This document shows positions 7,375 to 13,743 of a stretch of 14,090 nt of DNA, in pieces. The notes under the pieces were generated by a model. That model was not told the DNA's origin and made no database searches. It saw only the letters and a list, made by a program, of their open reading frames with translations. This stretch comes from JBEIFW01 sp044370695 (lineage in GTDB: Bacteria > Actinomycetota > Acidimicrobiia > Acidimicrobiales > Ilumatobacteraceae): contig JBILVB010000103.1 in the NCBI GenBank assembly GCA_044370695.1, positions 1 to 14,090 on the forward strand, read 5' to 3'. The translations under genes were made by a program, and so were the position numbers. Position 1 is the first letter of the stretch. Each line of letters begins with the position of its first letter.

Positions 7375-8558
7375 CACCACTCGACCAGTCCGGCCACGTG
7401 GTGCCCGATCGCGAGCGACGACGTGGCGGCGGGGGACGGCGCGTTGAGGACGTGGACCATCCGGTCGCGCCCGACGATCAGGAAGTCGTCCACCAGCGCC
7501 CCGGTGACGGTGAGCGCCTGGGCCCGCACCCCGGCAGCAGCCGGGATCAGATCGTCGAGCCCGACATCGGGCACGAGGCGGCGGAGACTGCGCAGGAACA
7601 GTCGCTTGGACGCCGAGCGCGCCATCTCCATCGACCCCGTCCGCCAGTGGCGGCGAGCGAGTGCCCAGAACCCGCGGTAGCCGAGCGTGTCCACCAGGTC
7701 CGCGCGTGCGACGTCACGCCGGCGGTAACCCTCCCGGGCGAAGGCCAGCACGGCGTTGGGCCCGGCGTGCACCGAGCCGTCCACCATGCGGGTGAAGTGG
7801 ACGCCGAGGAACGGGAAGCTCGGATCGGGGACCGGGTAGATCAACCCCCGCACGAGCGACCGCCGCGGCGGGGTCAGCTCGAAGTACTCGCCGCGGAAGG
7901 GCACGATGCGAGCCGGGGGATCCACACCGCTGCGCCGAGCGACACGGTCGGCGTGCAATCCGGCGCAGTTCACCACCGAGCGCGCCTGCACCGGATCGCC
8001 GTCGGTGTCGAGGACGTAGTGCCCGAGGGCATCACGCACGCCGGTCACGGTCGTGCCGGTGCGGATCACGCCACCGGCGGCTACGACCTGCTTCGCGCAG
8101 GCCGCGGCCACGGCGGGGAAGTCGCAGATCCCGGTGGAGCGGACCCACAGCCCGGCTACCCCGGCCACGTGCGGTTCGTGGTCGCGCATCCCGGCCGGAC
8201 CGAGGCGATCGACGGCGATGCCGTGCGCCGCGGCCCGCTCGGCGAGCACGTCGAGGCGCCCGACCTCGGCTTCGTCGGTGGCGACGATCAGCTTGCCCGT
8301 GACGGCGTGGGCGATGCCGTGCTCGGCACAGAACGCAGCAAGGCGGGCATTGCCCTCCAGGCACAGGCGCGCCTTCAGGCTCCCGGGGCGGTAGTAGATC
8401 CCCGAGTGCACCACGCCGGAGTTCCGGCCGGTCTGATGGGTGGCGATCGCCGGTTCCTTGTCGAGCACCACCACCCGGCATCCCGGCCGGCGCTCCACCA
8501 GCGCTGCGGCACAGGCGAGACCGACGATCCCTCCCCCGATGACGGCGACGTCTTCCAC
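7374..8558 (-). CDS. lhgO: L-2-hydroxyglutarate oxidase (LhgO)-like FAD-dependent oxidoreductase
   Basis: 394 residues from GTG 8558. The dinucleotide-binding GGGIVG is at 8-13, an acidic strand end at VVLDKE (30-35), and the family signature HQTGRNSGVVHSGIYY at 41-56, followed by RPGSLKARLC. The C-terminus has NAPSPAATSS (372-381), typical of LhgO/YgaF and human L2HGDH relatives (DAO superfamily). Known members oxidise L-2-hydroxyglutarate to 2-oxoglutarate and pass electrons to the membrane or to oxygen. Placement between a GT2 and wecB, with a 3-bp overlap into wecB, is unusual for a purely metabolic repair enzyme. A role in oxidising a 2-hydroxy acid made or used during sugar biosynthesis is possible but unproven. 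Other DAO-family substrates cannot be excluded. Confidence 0.85.
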   Translation of the reverse strand: MEDVAVIGGGIVGLACAAALVERRPGCRVVVLDKEPAIATHQTGRNSGVVHSGIYYRPGSLKARLCLEGNARLAAFCAEHGIAHAVTGKLIVATDEAEVGRLDVLAERAAAHGIAVDRLGPAGMRDHEPHVAGVAGLWVRSTGICDFPAVAAACAKQVVAAGGVIRTGTTVTGVRDALGHYVLDTDGDPVQARSVVNCAGLHADRVARRSGVDPPARIVPFRGEYFELTPPRRSLVRGLIYPVPDPSFPFLGVHFTRMVDGSVHAGPNAVLAFAREGYRRRDVARADLVDTLGYRGFWALARRHWRTGSMEMARSASKRLFLRSLRRLVPDVGLDDLIPAAAGVRAQALTVTGALVDDFLIVGRDRMVHVLNAPSPAATSSLAIGHHVAGLVEW

Positions 8559-8566
8559 CGGCGCCG

Positions 8567-8572
8567 AGCGTA
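8567..8572 (-). promoter_or_regulatory. -10 box close to the lhgO start (near-leaderless promoter candidate)
   Basis: On the minus strand TACGCT matches TANNNT and lies 8 nt before GTG 8558. No ribosome site is visible before that start, which fits a leaderless or nearly leaderless transcript. No -35 is visible, because that position is occupied by the hairpin at 8574-8602. Confidence 0.4.
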
Positions 8573-8573
8573 C

Positions 8574-8602
8574 CGACCCCGGGCGCGCGCACCCCGGGGT
8601 CG
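8574..8602 (-). terminator. 10-bp perfect hairpin between the GT2 gene and lhgO
   Basis: Arms 8574-8583 (CGACCCCGGG) and 8593-8602 (CCCGGGGTCG) pair perfectly around a 9-nt CG-rich loop. On the minus strand it begins 16 nt after the GT2 stop codon, the expected place for a terminator. No T-tract follows. Combined with the -10 box just downstream it may separate the GT2 transcript from lhgO-wecB. Confidence 0.6.
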
Positions 8603-8618
8603 TTCGGATCGTTGCGGC

Positions 8619-9701
8619 TCAACCCCCCCGGCTGCGCTGGGCCCCGTCCAGCCGGCGGACCGCGGCAATCCCCAGTCGGTGCTGCTGTTCCAGCAGCCGC
8701 CGGTCGCGCGCTGCGAGCCAGCCGAAGCCGAGCAGCTGGAGAGCGACCACGAGACAGAGCCCGCCGACCACGATCGAGTGCGGCCGTTCGGCCCACACCC
8801 GGGCGAGCGCGCCCGACACGCGGGCCTGCAGGGAACCCGATCCGTCCTGCACGGCACCCAGGACGTCCGCGGCCGCCGAACCGAGCATCCACGCCCCGAC
8901 GACGACGAGCACCAGGCCCGGTCCCGCCACCGCTCGCAACGGGCGGAACCGGAAGGCGAGGAAGGTGCGCACCCCGGTCGTGATCGACGTCCACAGCCGC
9001 ACCCGGCGGCCGGTCGTCCGGCGTCGCCGGCCCGTCTCGTCGCGGTGGCCCGGGATCTCGACCACCCGGGCACCGAGGGCCTCGGCCCGGTGGAGCACCT
9101 CGGTGTCGAAGTCGGCCTCGGTCGCCCCGAGCGCGAGCGCCCGCACGAAGGCACCGTCATAGGCGCGCACCGTGCCGGTCACGGTCGTTGCGATGCCGCC
9201 GGCCGACCTCGACAGGAGGCGGTTCGTGAGACGTTCGGCCCGGGCCCGACGCGGCTCGACGGCCGTGACACGCCCGCCGGGCGCGTACGGCGACGCCACC
9301 GCGATCTGTGCATCCCGGACGCGGATCGCCGTGAGCAACCGTTCGACGTGGTCGACCGAATAGGTCATGCCGACGTCGTAGGTCACGACGTACTCGCCTC
9401 CGGAGGCCTCGACAGCGTCACGCAGCGAGCGGCCGTACCCTACGGGCGCTGCGTGGTGGACCACCTTGACCCACGGTCGTCCGACGGCGAACGCACGGGC
9501 GATCTGCACCGTGTTGTCCGTGGAGCCGTCGTCGACGACGACCAACTCGAACAGGTAGCGATCCGTGAGCGCCGTGAGGTAACGCGCGAGCGCCGCGAGC
9601 GCACGAGCGACGACCAGCGAGTCGTTGCCACAGATCACGAGGACCGACACGGTCGGTCGGCGCGACGACGTGGCGGGCGCAGCCGTCGGCGATCCGCTCA
9701 C
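8619..9701 (-). CDS. Membrane-anchored family 2 glycosyltransferase
   Basis: 360 residues from GTG 9701; the ribosome site is weak, so the start is uncertain (a GTG 17 codons downstream is possible). The GT-A domain has VSVLVICGND (18-27), FELVVVDDGSTDNT (51-64), GYGRSLRDAVEASGGEYVVTYDVGMTY (core 88-114), ASPYAPGG (136-143) and TGTVRAYDGAF (175-185). Two hydrophobic segments near 256-284 and 308-331 should anchor it to the membrane, as in polyprenyl-phosphate glycosyltransferases with C-terminal anchors. The usual second metal motif DxD reads D109-V-G here, so one acidic residue is absent. It probably adds a sugar to a lipid carrier or lipid-linked glycan; donor unknown. It lies 178 bp downstream of wecA. 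Confidence 0.82.
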   Translation of the reverse strand: MSGSPTAAPATSSRRPTVSVLVICGNDSLVVARALAALARYLTALTDRYLFELVVVDDGSTDNTVQIARAFAVGRPWVKVVHHAAPVGYGRSLRDAVEASGGEYVVTYDVGMTYSVDHVERLLTAIRVRDAQIAVASPYAPGGRVTAVEPRRARAERLTNRLLSRSAGGIATTVTGTVRAYDGAFVRALALGATEADFDTEVLHRAEALGARVVEIPGHRDETGRRRRTTGRRVRLWTSITTGVRTFLAFRFRPLRAVAGPGLVLVVVGAWMLGSAAADVLGAVQDGSGSLQARVSGALARVWAERPHSIVVGGLCLVVALQLLGFGWLAARDRRLLEQQHRLGIAAVRRLDGAQRSRGG

Positions 9702-9879
9702 GGCGCAGGCCGTTCCGACACCACGTACGCGCCACGCACGCCCGACACTGTGCCCGACGCCGCTTCAAGGAACCCTCAGGATCCGTTCGACGATGCTCAG
9801 GTAGTTCTCGTCGTTCACCGACGAAAACGTTGGGCGTGAACGGCTCGGCACGCACCGTGCGGTTTCCCGGGTCGTCGGG
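9702..9879 (-). other. 178-bp gap between wecA and the GT2 gene, with a possible 17-codon ORF
   Basis: This is the largest gene-free gap in the minus-strand block. A short frame from GTG 9818 to TGA 9765 would encode VNDENYLSIVERILRVP (Met for Val if initiated). Its composition looks protein-like and is less Arg/Pro-rich than a random frame in this GC-rich DNA. No ribosome site precedes it. It may be a leader peptide, the remnant of a lost gene, or chance. A weak 5-bp stem (GCACG/CGTGC, 9848-9860) lies just past the wecA stop. I see no clear promoter for the GT2 gene. Confidence 0.3.
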
Positions 9880-10992
9880 TCAGGCCTCGTCGCGGGCTCG
9901 CCGCACCTCGGGATGGAGCACGGTGTACAGCGCGAGGCCCAGCGCGGCGATCCCGAGCGGCACGACGGCATCGCCCTGACCGGTGTACGCGGGGTAGAGC
10001 ACGAAGCACGACAGGATCAACGTCCACAGCCACAGGATCAGCACACTGCGCCGCTGCCCATGTCCCAGCGCCATCAGTCGGTGGTGCAGGTGACCCTTGT
10101 CCGGGGCCGTCAGCTTCTGGCGCCGGACCGCTCGACGGATGACGGCGAGGAACGTGTCGAGCACGGGCACCCCCAGGATCACCAGCGGGATCACCAGCGG
10201 CGCGAAGAAGAAGTAGGTCTGCCCGCTCGCGGCCACGTTCGGATCGACCCGCCCGCCGACGACCGAGGTGCTCGCGGCCATGAGCACCCCGAGCAGCAGC
10301 GCGCCGCTGTCGCCCATGAAGATCCGAGCCGGGTTCACGTTGTGGGGCAGGAAGCCGAGACACATCCCCAGCACGATGATGGCGATCAAGGGGCCGATGT
10401 TGGGCTGGGAGAGCACGCCGATCGAGCCCATCCGCTGGCCGAAGAGGAAGAAGGCGCCGGAAGCGATCGCCACGATCCCTGCAGCGAGACCGTCGAGACC
10501 GTCGATCAGGTTGATCGCATTCGCCATACCCATCAGCCACAGGACCGTCACCAGCGGGACGAGATCGCTCGGGAGCACGACCACGTCGAGGAACGGGATG
10601 CGGAAGTAGAACATCGTCACGCCGGCCACCGACAACGCGAGGCCCGACAGCACCATCCCGAACACCTTGGCGGGGGGCGACAAGGGCCGGAGATCGTCGA
10701 GGAGCCCCACGGCGAAGATCACGGCGGCGGCGACGACCACACCCCAGGGCTCGGAGGTGGAGAACAGCTCGGCGAATCGGTCCATGCGCCAGGCGACGAA
10801 CATGGCCCCGAGGAACCCGAGGAACATTGCGATGCCGCCCATCGTCGGCGTCGGGCGCTGGTGGACCCGGCGCTCGTCGGGTGGCACGACCCACCCCCGC
10901 AGCACACAGGCGAGGCGCACCAGCGGCGTCGCGACGAGGGTGATCCCGGCGGCGACGCCACCGACGATCAGGTATCCCTCGGCGTCGATCAC
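9880..10992 (-). CDS. wecA: WecA/TagO-type polyprenyl-phosphate GlcNAc-1-phosphate transferase
   Basis: 370 residues from GTG 10992, 2 nt after the stop of the upstream membrane protein gene; the frame stays open far upstream but only as a shadow of that gene. It is an integral membrane protein with many hydrophobic segments. Family motifs: RVHQRPTPTMGG (42-53), GLLDDLRPL (97-104, Asp pair D99/D100), ANAINLIDGLDGLAAG (157-172), FMGDSG (225-230) and the cytoplasmic loop DKGHLHHRL (298-306) that marks the WecA/TagO/Rfe branch rather than MraY. It transfers GlcNAc-1-P from UDP-GlcNAc to undecaprenyl (or decaprenyl) phosphate, starting wall polysaccharide synthesis. In mycobacteria the orthologue begins the arabinogalactan linker. 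Here it would also make the acceptor for the WecG-family enzyme in the same window. Confidence 0.93.
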   Translation of the reverse strand: MIDAEGYLIVGGVAAGITLVATPLVRLACVLRGWVVPPDERRVHQRPTPTMGGIAMFLGFLGAMFVAWRMDRFAELFSTSEPWGVVVAAAVIFAVGLLDDLRPLSPPAKVFGMVLSGLALSVAGVTMFYFRIPFLDVVVLPSDLVPLVTVLWLMGMANAINLIDGLDGLAAGIVAIASGAFFLFGQRMGSIGVLSQPNIGPLIAIIVLGMCLGFLPHNVNPARIFMGDSGALLLGVLMAASTSVVGGRVDPNVAASGQTYFFFAPLVIPLVILGVPVLDTFLAVIRRAVRRQKLTAPDKGHLHHRLMALGHGQRRSVLILWLWTLILSCFVLYPAYTGQGDAVVPLGIAALGLALYTVLHPEVRRARDEA

Positions 10993-10994
10993 GC

Positions 10995-11867
10995 TCAGCC
11001 GCCCAGTTCGGCGACGAGCGAGGCCGTCGTCACCCGCTGCTGGCGATTCCGCAGGTCGGCGTACTGCACGAGCAGCAACGTGGTCGTGACCACGCCGATC
11101 ACCGCGCCGGCGGCGGCGGAGAAGAACTGCTCCAGCAGCGACGACCCCAACGAGACGAGTCGGGCCCCACCCGAGACGACACCGCCGACGACGAGGTTGG
11201 CCAGCAACAGCAGCAGCATCCGGCCGAACGTCTCCCACCACCGGCCCTTCACCAGTGCGAAGCACCGTGAGAACGTGGACCCGTAGCGGCCCTGCTCGAA
11301 GGCCACGACCCCGAGCAACGTGGCGTAGAAGGTGACGGCGAGCCACACCCCCGGTGCGATGCAGGCGAGGAAGCCCACCACCGACATCAACCCGCAGAGC
11401 AACGCCCACCCGAGGTACGGCAACGAGCGCCGCAACCCGAACCGGAGCCCGTCGGCGATGCTCGCGTCGGCCCCGGCGGCCGTACGGGCCGCGATCCAGA
11501 ACGAGCACAGGGTGCCCCACGTCGACACGAGCAACCCGACGATCCCCACGACGAGCGACGCCCCGACCAGCCGAAGGACGTCCCCACCCGAGATCTCCTG
11601 CGAGCGGTCGAACCGGACGCTCACGTCGTCGGCCCAGGTCGCCAGCGGGATCGACAGCACGAACGTGGGGACGGCGGCCACGAGATGCACGACGAGCATC
11701 GGCTTCCACGCCGCCTTCACCAACGCCGCCGACTTCGACACCCACGAGCCGAGGTCCTGCGACACGAGCGGGTCGTCGCCTCCGTACGGCTCGTAGGGAC
11801 CCGACGACCACGACGGCGGGGGCGGCGGGTACGAGCCCGGCGGCGTCGGCGGCGGCAGCGAGCTCAT
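10995..11867 (-). CDS. Proline-tailed multi-pass membrane protein of unknown function
   Basis: 290 residues from ATG 11867, 4 nt after the glyA stop; its own stop is 2 nt before wecA, so it is in the operon. The first 30 residues are Pro/Gly/Ser/Tyr-rich (PPPTPPGSYPPPPP), a cytoplasmic tail common in actinobacterial membrane proteins. About six hydrophobic segments follow, near 55-75, 98-125, 148-173, 174-190, 214-236 and 245-268. The pattern GVWLAVTFYATLLGVVAFE, then FSRCFALVKGRWWETFG, resembles the loosely defined YciC/DUF975/glycerophosphodiester-phosphodiesterase membrane-domain group, none of which has a settled role. No catalytic motif is visible. Its place between glyA and wecA hints at envelope biology only by association. 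Confidence 0.82.
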   Translation of the reverse strand: MSSLPPPTPPGSYPPPPPSWSSGPYEPYGGDDPLVSQDLGSWVSKSAALVKAAWKPMLVVHLVAAVPTFVLSIPLATWADDVSVRFDRSQEISGGDVLRLVGASLVVGIVGLLVSTWGTLCSFWIAARTAAGADASIADGLRFGLRRSLPYLGWALLCGLMSVVGFLACIAPGVWLAVTFYATLLGVVAFEQGRYGSTFSRCFALVKGRWWETFGRMLLLLLANLVVGGVVSGGARLVSLGSSLLEQFFSAAAGAVIGVVTTTLLLVQYADLRNRQQRVTTASLVAELGG

Positions 11868-11871
11868 CGGG

Positions 11872-13119
11872 TCATCGGTACGGCGTGAACCGGGCGCACA
11901 GGGTGGCGACCTCCTTGCGGACCAACGAGAGCTCGGCGTCGTCGGTGCGGTGCCGCAGCGCCCGGGCGATCAGCTCGGCGATCAGCGGCATCTCGGCCTC
12001 GGTCATCCCCTGGGTGGTGACCGCCGGCGTCCCGATGCGGATCCCGGAGGTGACGAACGGGCTGCGGGGATCGTCGGGGATGGCGTTCTTGTTGAGCGTG
12101 ATCCCGGCCCGGTCGAGCACGTCCTGGGCCACCTTGCCGGTGCAGTCGGCGTCGAAGGGCCGCAGGTCGACGAGGAGCAGGTGGTTGTCGGTCCCGCCCG
12201 ACACCAGGCGGAAGCCCTCTCGCGTCATCGCCTCGGCGAGGGCACCGGCGTTGCGGACGATCTGGTGCGCATAGGCGCGGAACGACGGGTGGAGCGCCTC
12301 GCGGAACGCGACGGCCTTGCCGGCGATCTGGTGCTCGAGCGGGCCGCCCTGCAGGCCCGGGAAGATCCCCTTGTCGATCGCGGCGGCGTGCTCGGCCCTC
12401 GACAGGATGCACCCGCCGCGCGGGCCACGCAGGGTCTTGTGCGTGGTGAACGTGACCACGTCGGCGTACGGCACCGGGTTGGGGTGCGCACCGCCGGCGA
12501 TCAGACCGGCGATGTGGGCGGCGTCGAACAGCAGCAGCGCACCGACCTCGTCGGCGATCGCCCGCCACGGCTCGGGATCGATGCGGCGCGGGTAGGCCGT
12601 GGCACCGGCGACGATCATCTTCGGCCGGTGCTCGAGGGCGAGGTCGCGCACGGCGTCGAGGTCGATCCGCTCGTCGCCCGGGGACAGCTTGTAGCTGACG
12701 AACCGGTACAGCCGCCCCGAGAAGTTCACCGGGGAACCGTGGGTGAGGTGGCCACCGTGATCGAGGCTGAGGCCCATCACGGTGTCGCCCGGCTCGAGCA
12801 GGGCGAGGAACACCGCCATGTTGGCGTTGGCGCCCGAATGGGGTTGCACGTTGGCGTGCTCGGCCCCGAACAGCGCCTTGACCCGCTCGCGGGCGAGGTC
12901 CTCGAACGCGTCGACGTGCACGTTCCCGCCGTAGTAGCGCTTCCCGGGATAACCCTCGGAGTACTTGTTGGTGGCGACCGAACCGCAGGCCCGCATCACC
13001 GCCGGCGAGGTGAAGTTCTCGCTGGCGATGAGTTGCAGGGTGGTGTTCTGCCGCTCCTTCTCCAGTTCCAGGATGGCGAACAGCTCGTCATCGGGGTCCG
13101 TGTCGGACGGCCAGGGCAT
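11872..13119 (-). CDS. glyA: Serine hydroxymethyltransferase
   Basis: 415 residues, close to the 417 of E. coli GlyA, starting at ATG 13119 with TGGAG 5 nt upstream. Diagnostic stretches: LIASENFTS (30-38), NKYSEGYPGKRYYGG (51-65), LDHGGHLTHGSP (119-130), LLLFDAAHIAGLIAGG (195-210, D199 and H202 in the PLP site), TFTTHKTLRGPRGG (223-236) with PLP-lysine K228, and SGIRIGTPAVTTQG near the C-terminus. It converts serine plus tetrahydrofolate to glycine plus 5,10-methylene-THF in the cytoplasm. No residue expected for activity is missing. It lies downstream of rpiB and upstream of the membrane protein gene in one minus-strand series, a housekeeping block. Confidence 0.97.
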   Translation of the reverse strand: MPWPSDTDPDDELFAILELEKERQNTTLQLIASENFTSPAVMRACGSVATNKYSEGYPGKRYYGGNVHVDAFEDLARERVKALFGAEHANVQPHSGANANMAVFLALLEPGDTVMGLSLDHGGHLTHGSPVNFSGRLYRFVSYKLSPGDERIDLDAVRDLALEHRPKMIVAGATAYPRRIDPEPWRAIADEVGALLLFDAAHIAGLIAGGAHPNPVPYADVVTFTTHKTLRGPRGGCILSRAEHAAAIDKGIFPGLQGGPLEHQIAGKAVAFREALHPSFRAYAHQIVRNAGALAEAMTREGFRLVSGGTDNHLLLVDLRPFDADCTGKVAQDVLDRAGITLNKNAIPDDPRSPFVTSGIRIGTPAVTTQGMTEAEMPLIAELIARALRHRTDDAELSLVRKEVATLCARFTPYR

Positions 13120-13155
13120 CGGGGCTCCAGGGGGTCGCCAGGGCTGACCGTCGGA

Positions 13156-13161
13156 GTCTAG
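13156..13161 (-). promoter_or_regulatory. -10 box upstream of glyA
   Basis: TAGACT on the minus strand is a strong actinobacterial TANNNT -10 element, 36 nt before the glyA ATG, leaving a leader of about 30 nt that contains TGGAG. No TTGNNN -35 is evident at 16-18 nt. It lies in the 95-bp rpiB-glyA gap and suggests glyA has its own transcription start. Confidence 0.45.
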
Positions 13162-13191
13162 GGACCCGCGTCCCGTACCGGCCTGCGCCAG

Positions 13192-13206
13192 CCGGTCCGT
13201 GACCGG
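13192..13206 (-). terminator. Short hairpin just past the rpiB stop
   Basis: CCGGTC and GACCGG form a 6-bp perfect inverted repeat with a very short loop, within about 10 nt downstream of the rpiB stop on the minus strand. A U-tract is absent. It may be a weak terminator or attenuate readthrough into glyA. Exact ends are uncertain by 1 nt. Confidence 0.35.
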
Positions 13207-13214
13207 ACCCGGGC

Positions 13215-13664
13215 TCAGCGTTCCTCGTCCTCGATCGCCGTGAGCTGTGCGACCCGCCGCGCGTGGCGGCCACCCTCGAAGGGCGTGGCGAGAAACAGCG
13301 TGACGATCTCTTCGGCCAGGCCGCTACCCACGATCCGACCGCCGATCGACAAGACGTTCGCGTCGTTGTGCGCCCGGGCCATCCGAGCCGTGTACAGGTC
13401 GTTGCACAGCGCGGCGCGCACCCCCCGCACCTTGTTGGCGGCGAGCTGCTCACCCTGGCCCGAGCCGCCGATCACGATGCCCACCTCGGCCCGGCCGTCG
13501 CGCACGGTGCGGCCGACCTCGGCGCAGATGGCCGGGTAGTCGACCGACTCCTCCGAATCCGTGCCCTGGTCGTCCACCTCGTGCCCCAGCCCTCGCAGGA
13601 ACGCGACGAGGTGCTGCTTGAGCGCGAAGCCGGCGTGGTCGGCACCGATGGCGATCCTGGTCAC
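13215..13664 (-). CDS. rpiB: Ribose-5-phosphate isomerase B
   Basis: 149 residues from GTG 13664; the frame is open to the right well beyond this, but similarity to RpiB begins exactly at MTRIAIGADHAGF. Landmarks: GADHAG (7-12, D9 and H10), DYPAICAEVG (42-51), GIVIGGSGQGEQLAANKVRG (62-81), AALCNDLYTARMARAHNDANVLSIGGR (core 84-110). S68 and E72 replace the Cys/Thr arrangement of E. coli RpiB and match the Mycobacterium tuberculosis form, where the equivalent Ser71 and Glu75 act in catalysis; H99 also aligns with its His102. It interconverts ribose-5-P and ribulose-5-P in the pentose phosphate pathway. The lacA/rpiB family also has aldose-6-P isomerases of other specificity, but this motif set favours RpiB. 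Confidence 0.93.
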   Translation of the reverse strand: MTRIAIGADHAGFALKQHLVAFLRGLGHEVDDQGTDSEESVDYPAICAEVGRTVRDGRAEVGIVIGGSGQGEQLAANKVRGVRAALCNDLYTARMARAHNDANVLSIGGRIVGSGLAEEIVTLFLATPFEGGRHARRVAQLTAIEDEER

Positions 13665-13672
13665 GCCCGCGA

Positions 13673-13678
13673 ACCGTA
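13673..13678 (-). promoter_or_regulatory. -10 box close to the rpiB start
   Basis: TACGGT on the minus strand lies 8 nt before GTG 13664, the same spacing as the box before lhgO, and no ribosome site is visible. This fits a nearly leaderless transcript. No -35 match is seen. Confidence 0.4.
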
Positions 13679-13707
13679 GCGCCGGACCCCGTTGGCGCCC
13701 GGCAGGG

Positions 13708-13743
13708 TTGGGAGCGCCCGACCCGCGGTCGTAGCGTGCCGCC
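13708..13743 (+). promoter_or_regulatory. Leaderless promoter candidate for the thiolase-like gene
   Basis: TTGGGA (13708-13713), an 18-nt spacer and TAGCGT (13732-13737) are followed by exactly 6 nt and ATG 13744. The start codon would coincide with the transcription start, as in leaderless actinobacterial mRNAs. No ribosome site precedes the ATG, which supports this reading. Confidence 0.5.

Noticed and set aside
7398..9839. Long plus-strand frame antisense to lhgO and the GT2 gene
   Set aside because: Low-information composition and no motif, while the minus strand encodes clear families through the same stretch.
9913..11286. Plus-strand frame rich in His, Glu, Gln and Arg, antisense to wecA
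   Set aside because: It is the antisense image of a hydrophobic membrane protein and has no start context or domain.
10993..11811. N-terminal extension of wecA in the same open frame
   Set aside because: It overlaps the well-supported membrane protein gene in another frame. WecA similarity begins right at GTG 10992.
11950..13161. Plus-strand frame antisense to glyA
   Set aside because: glyA is unambiguous on the other strand and this frame has no family signature.
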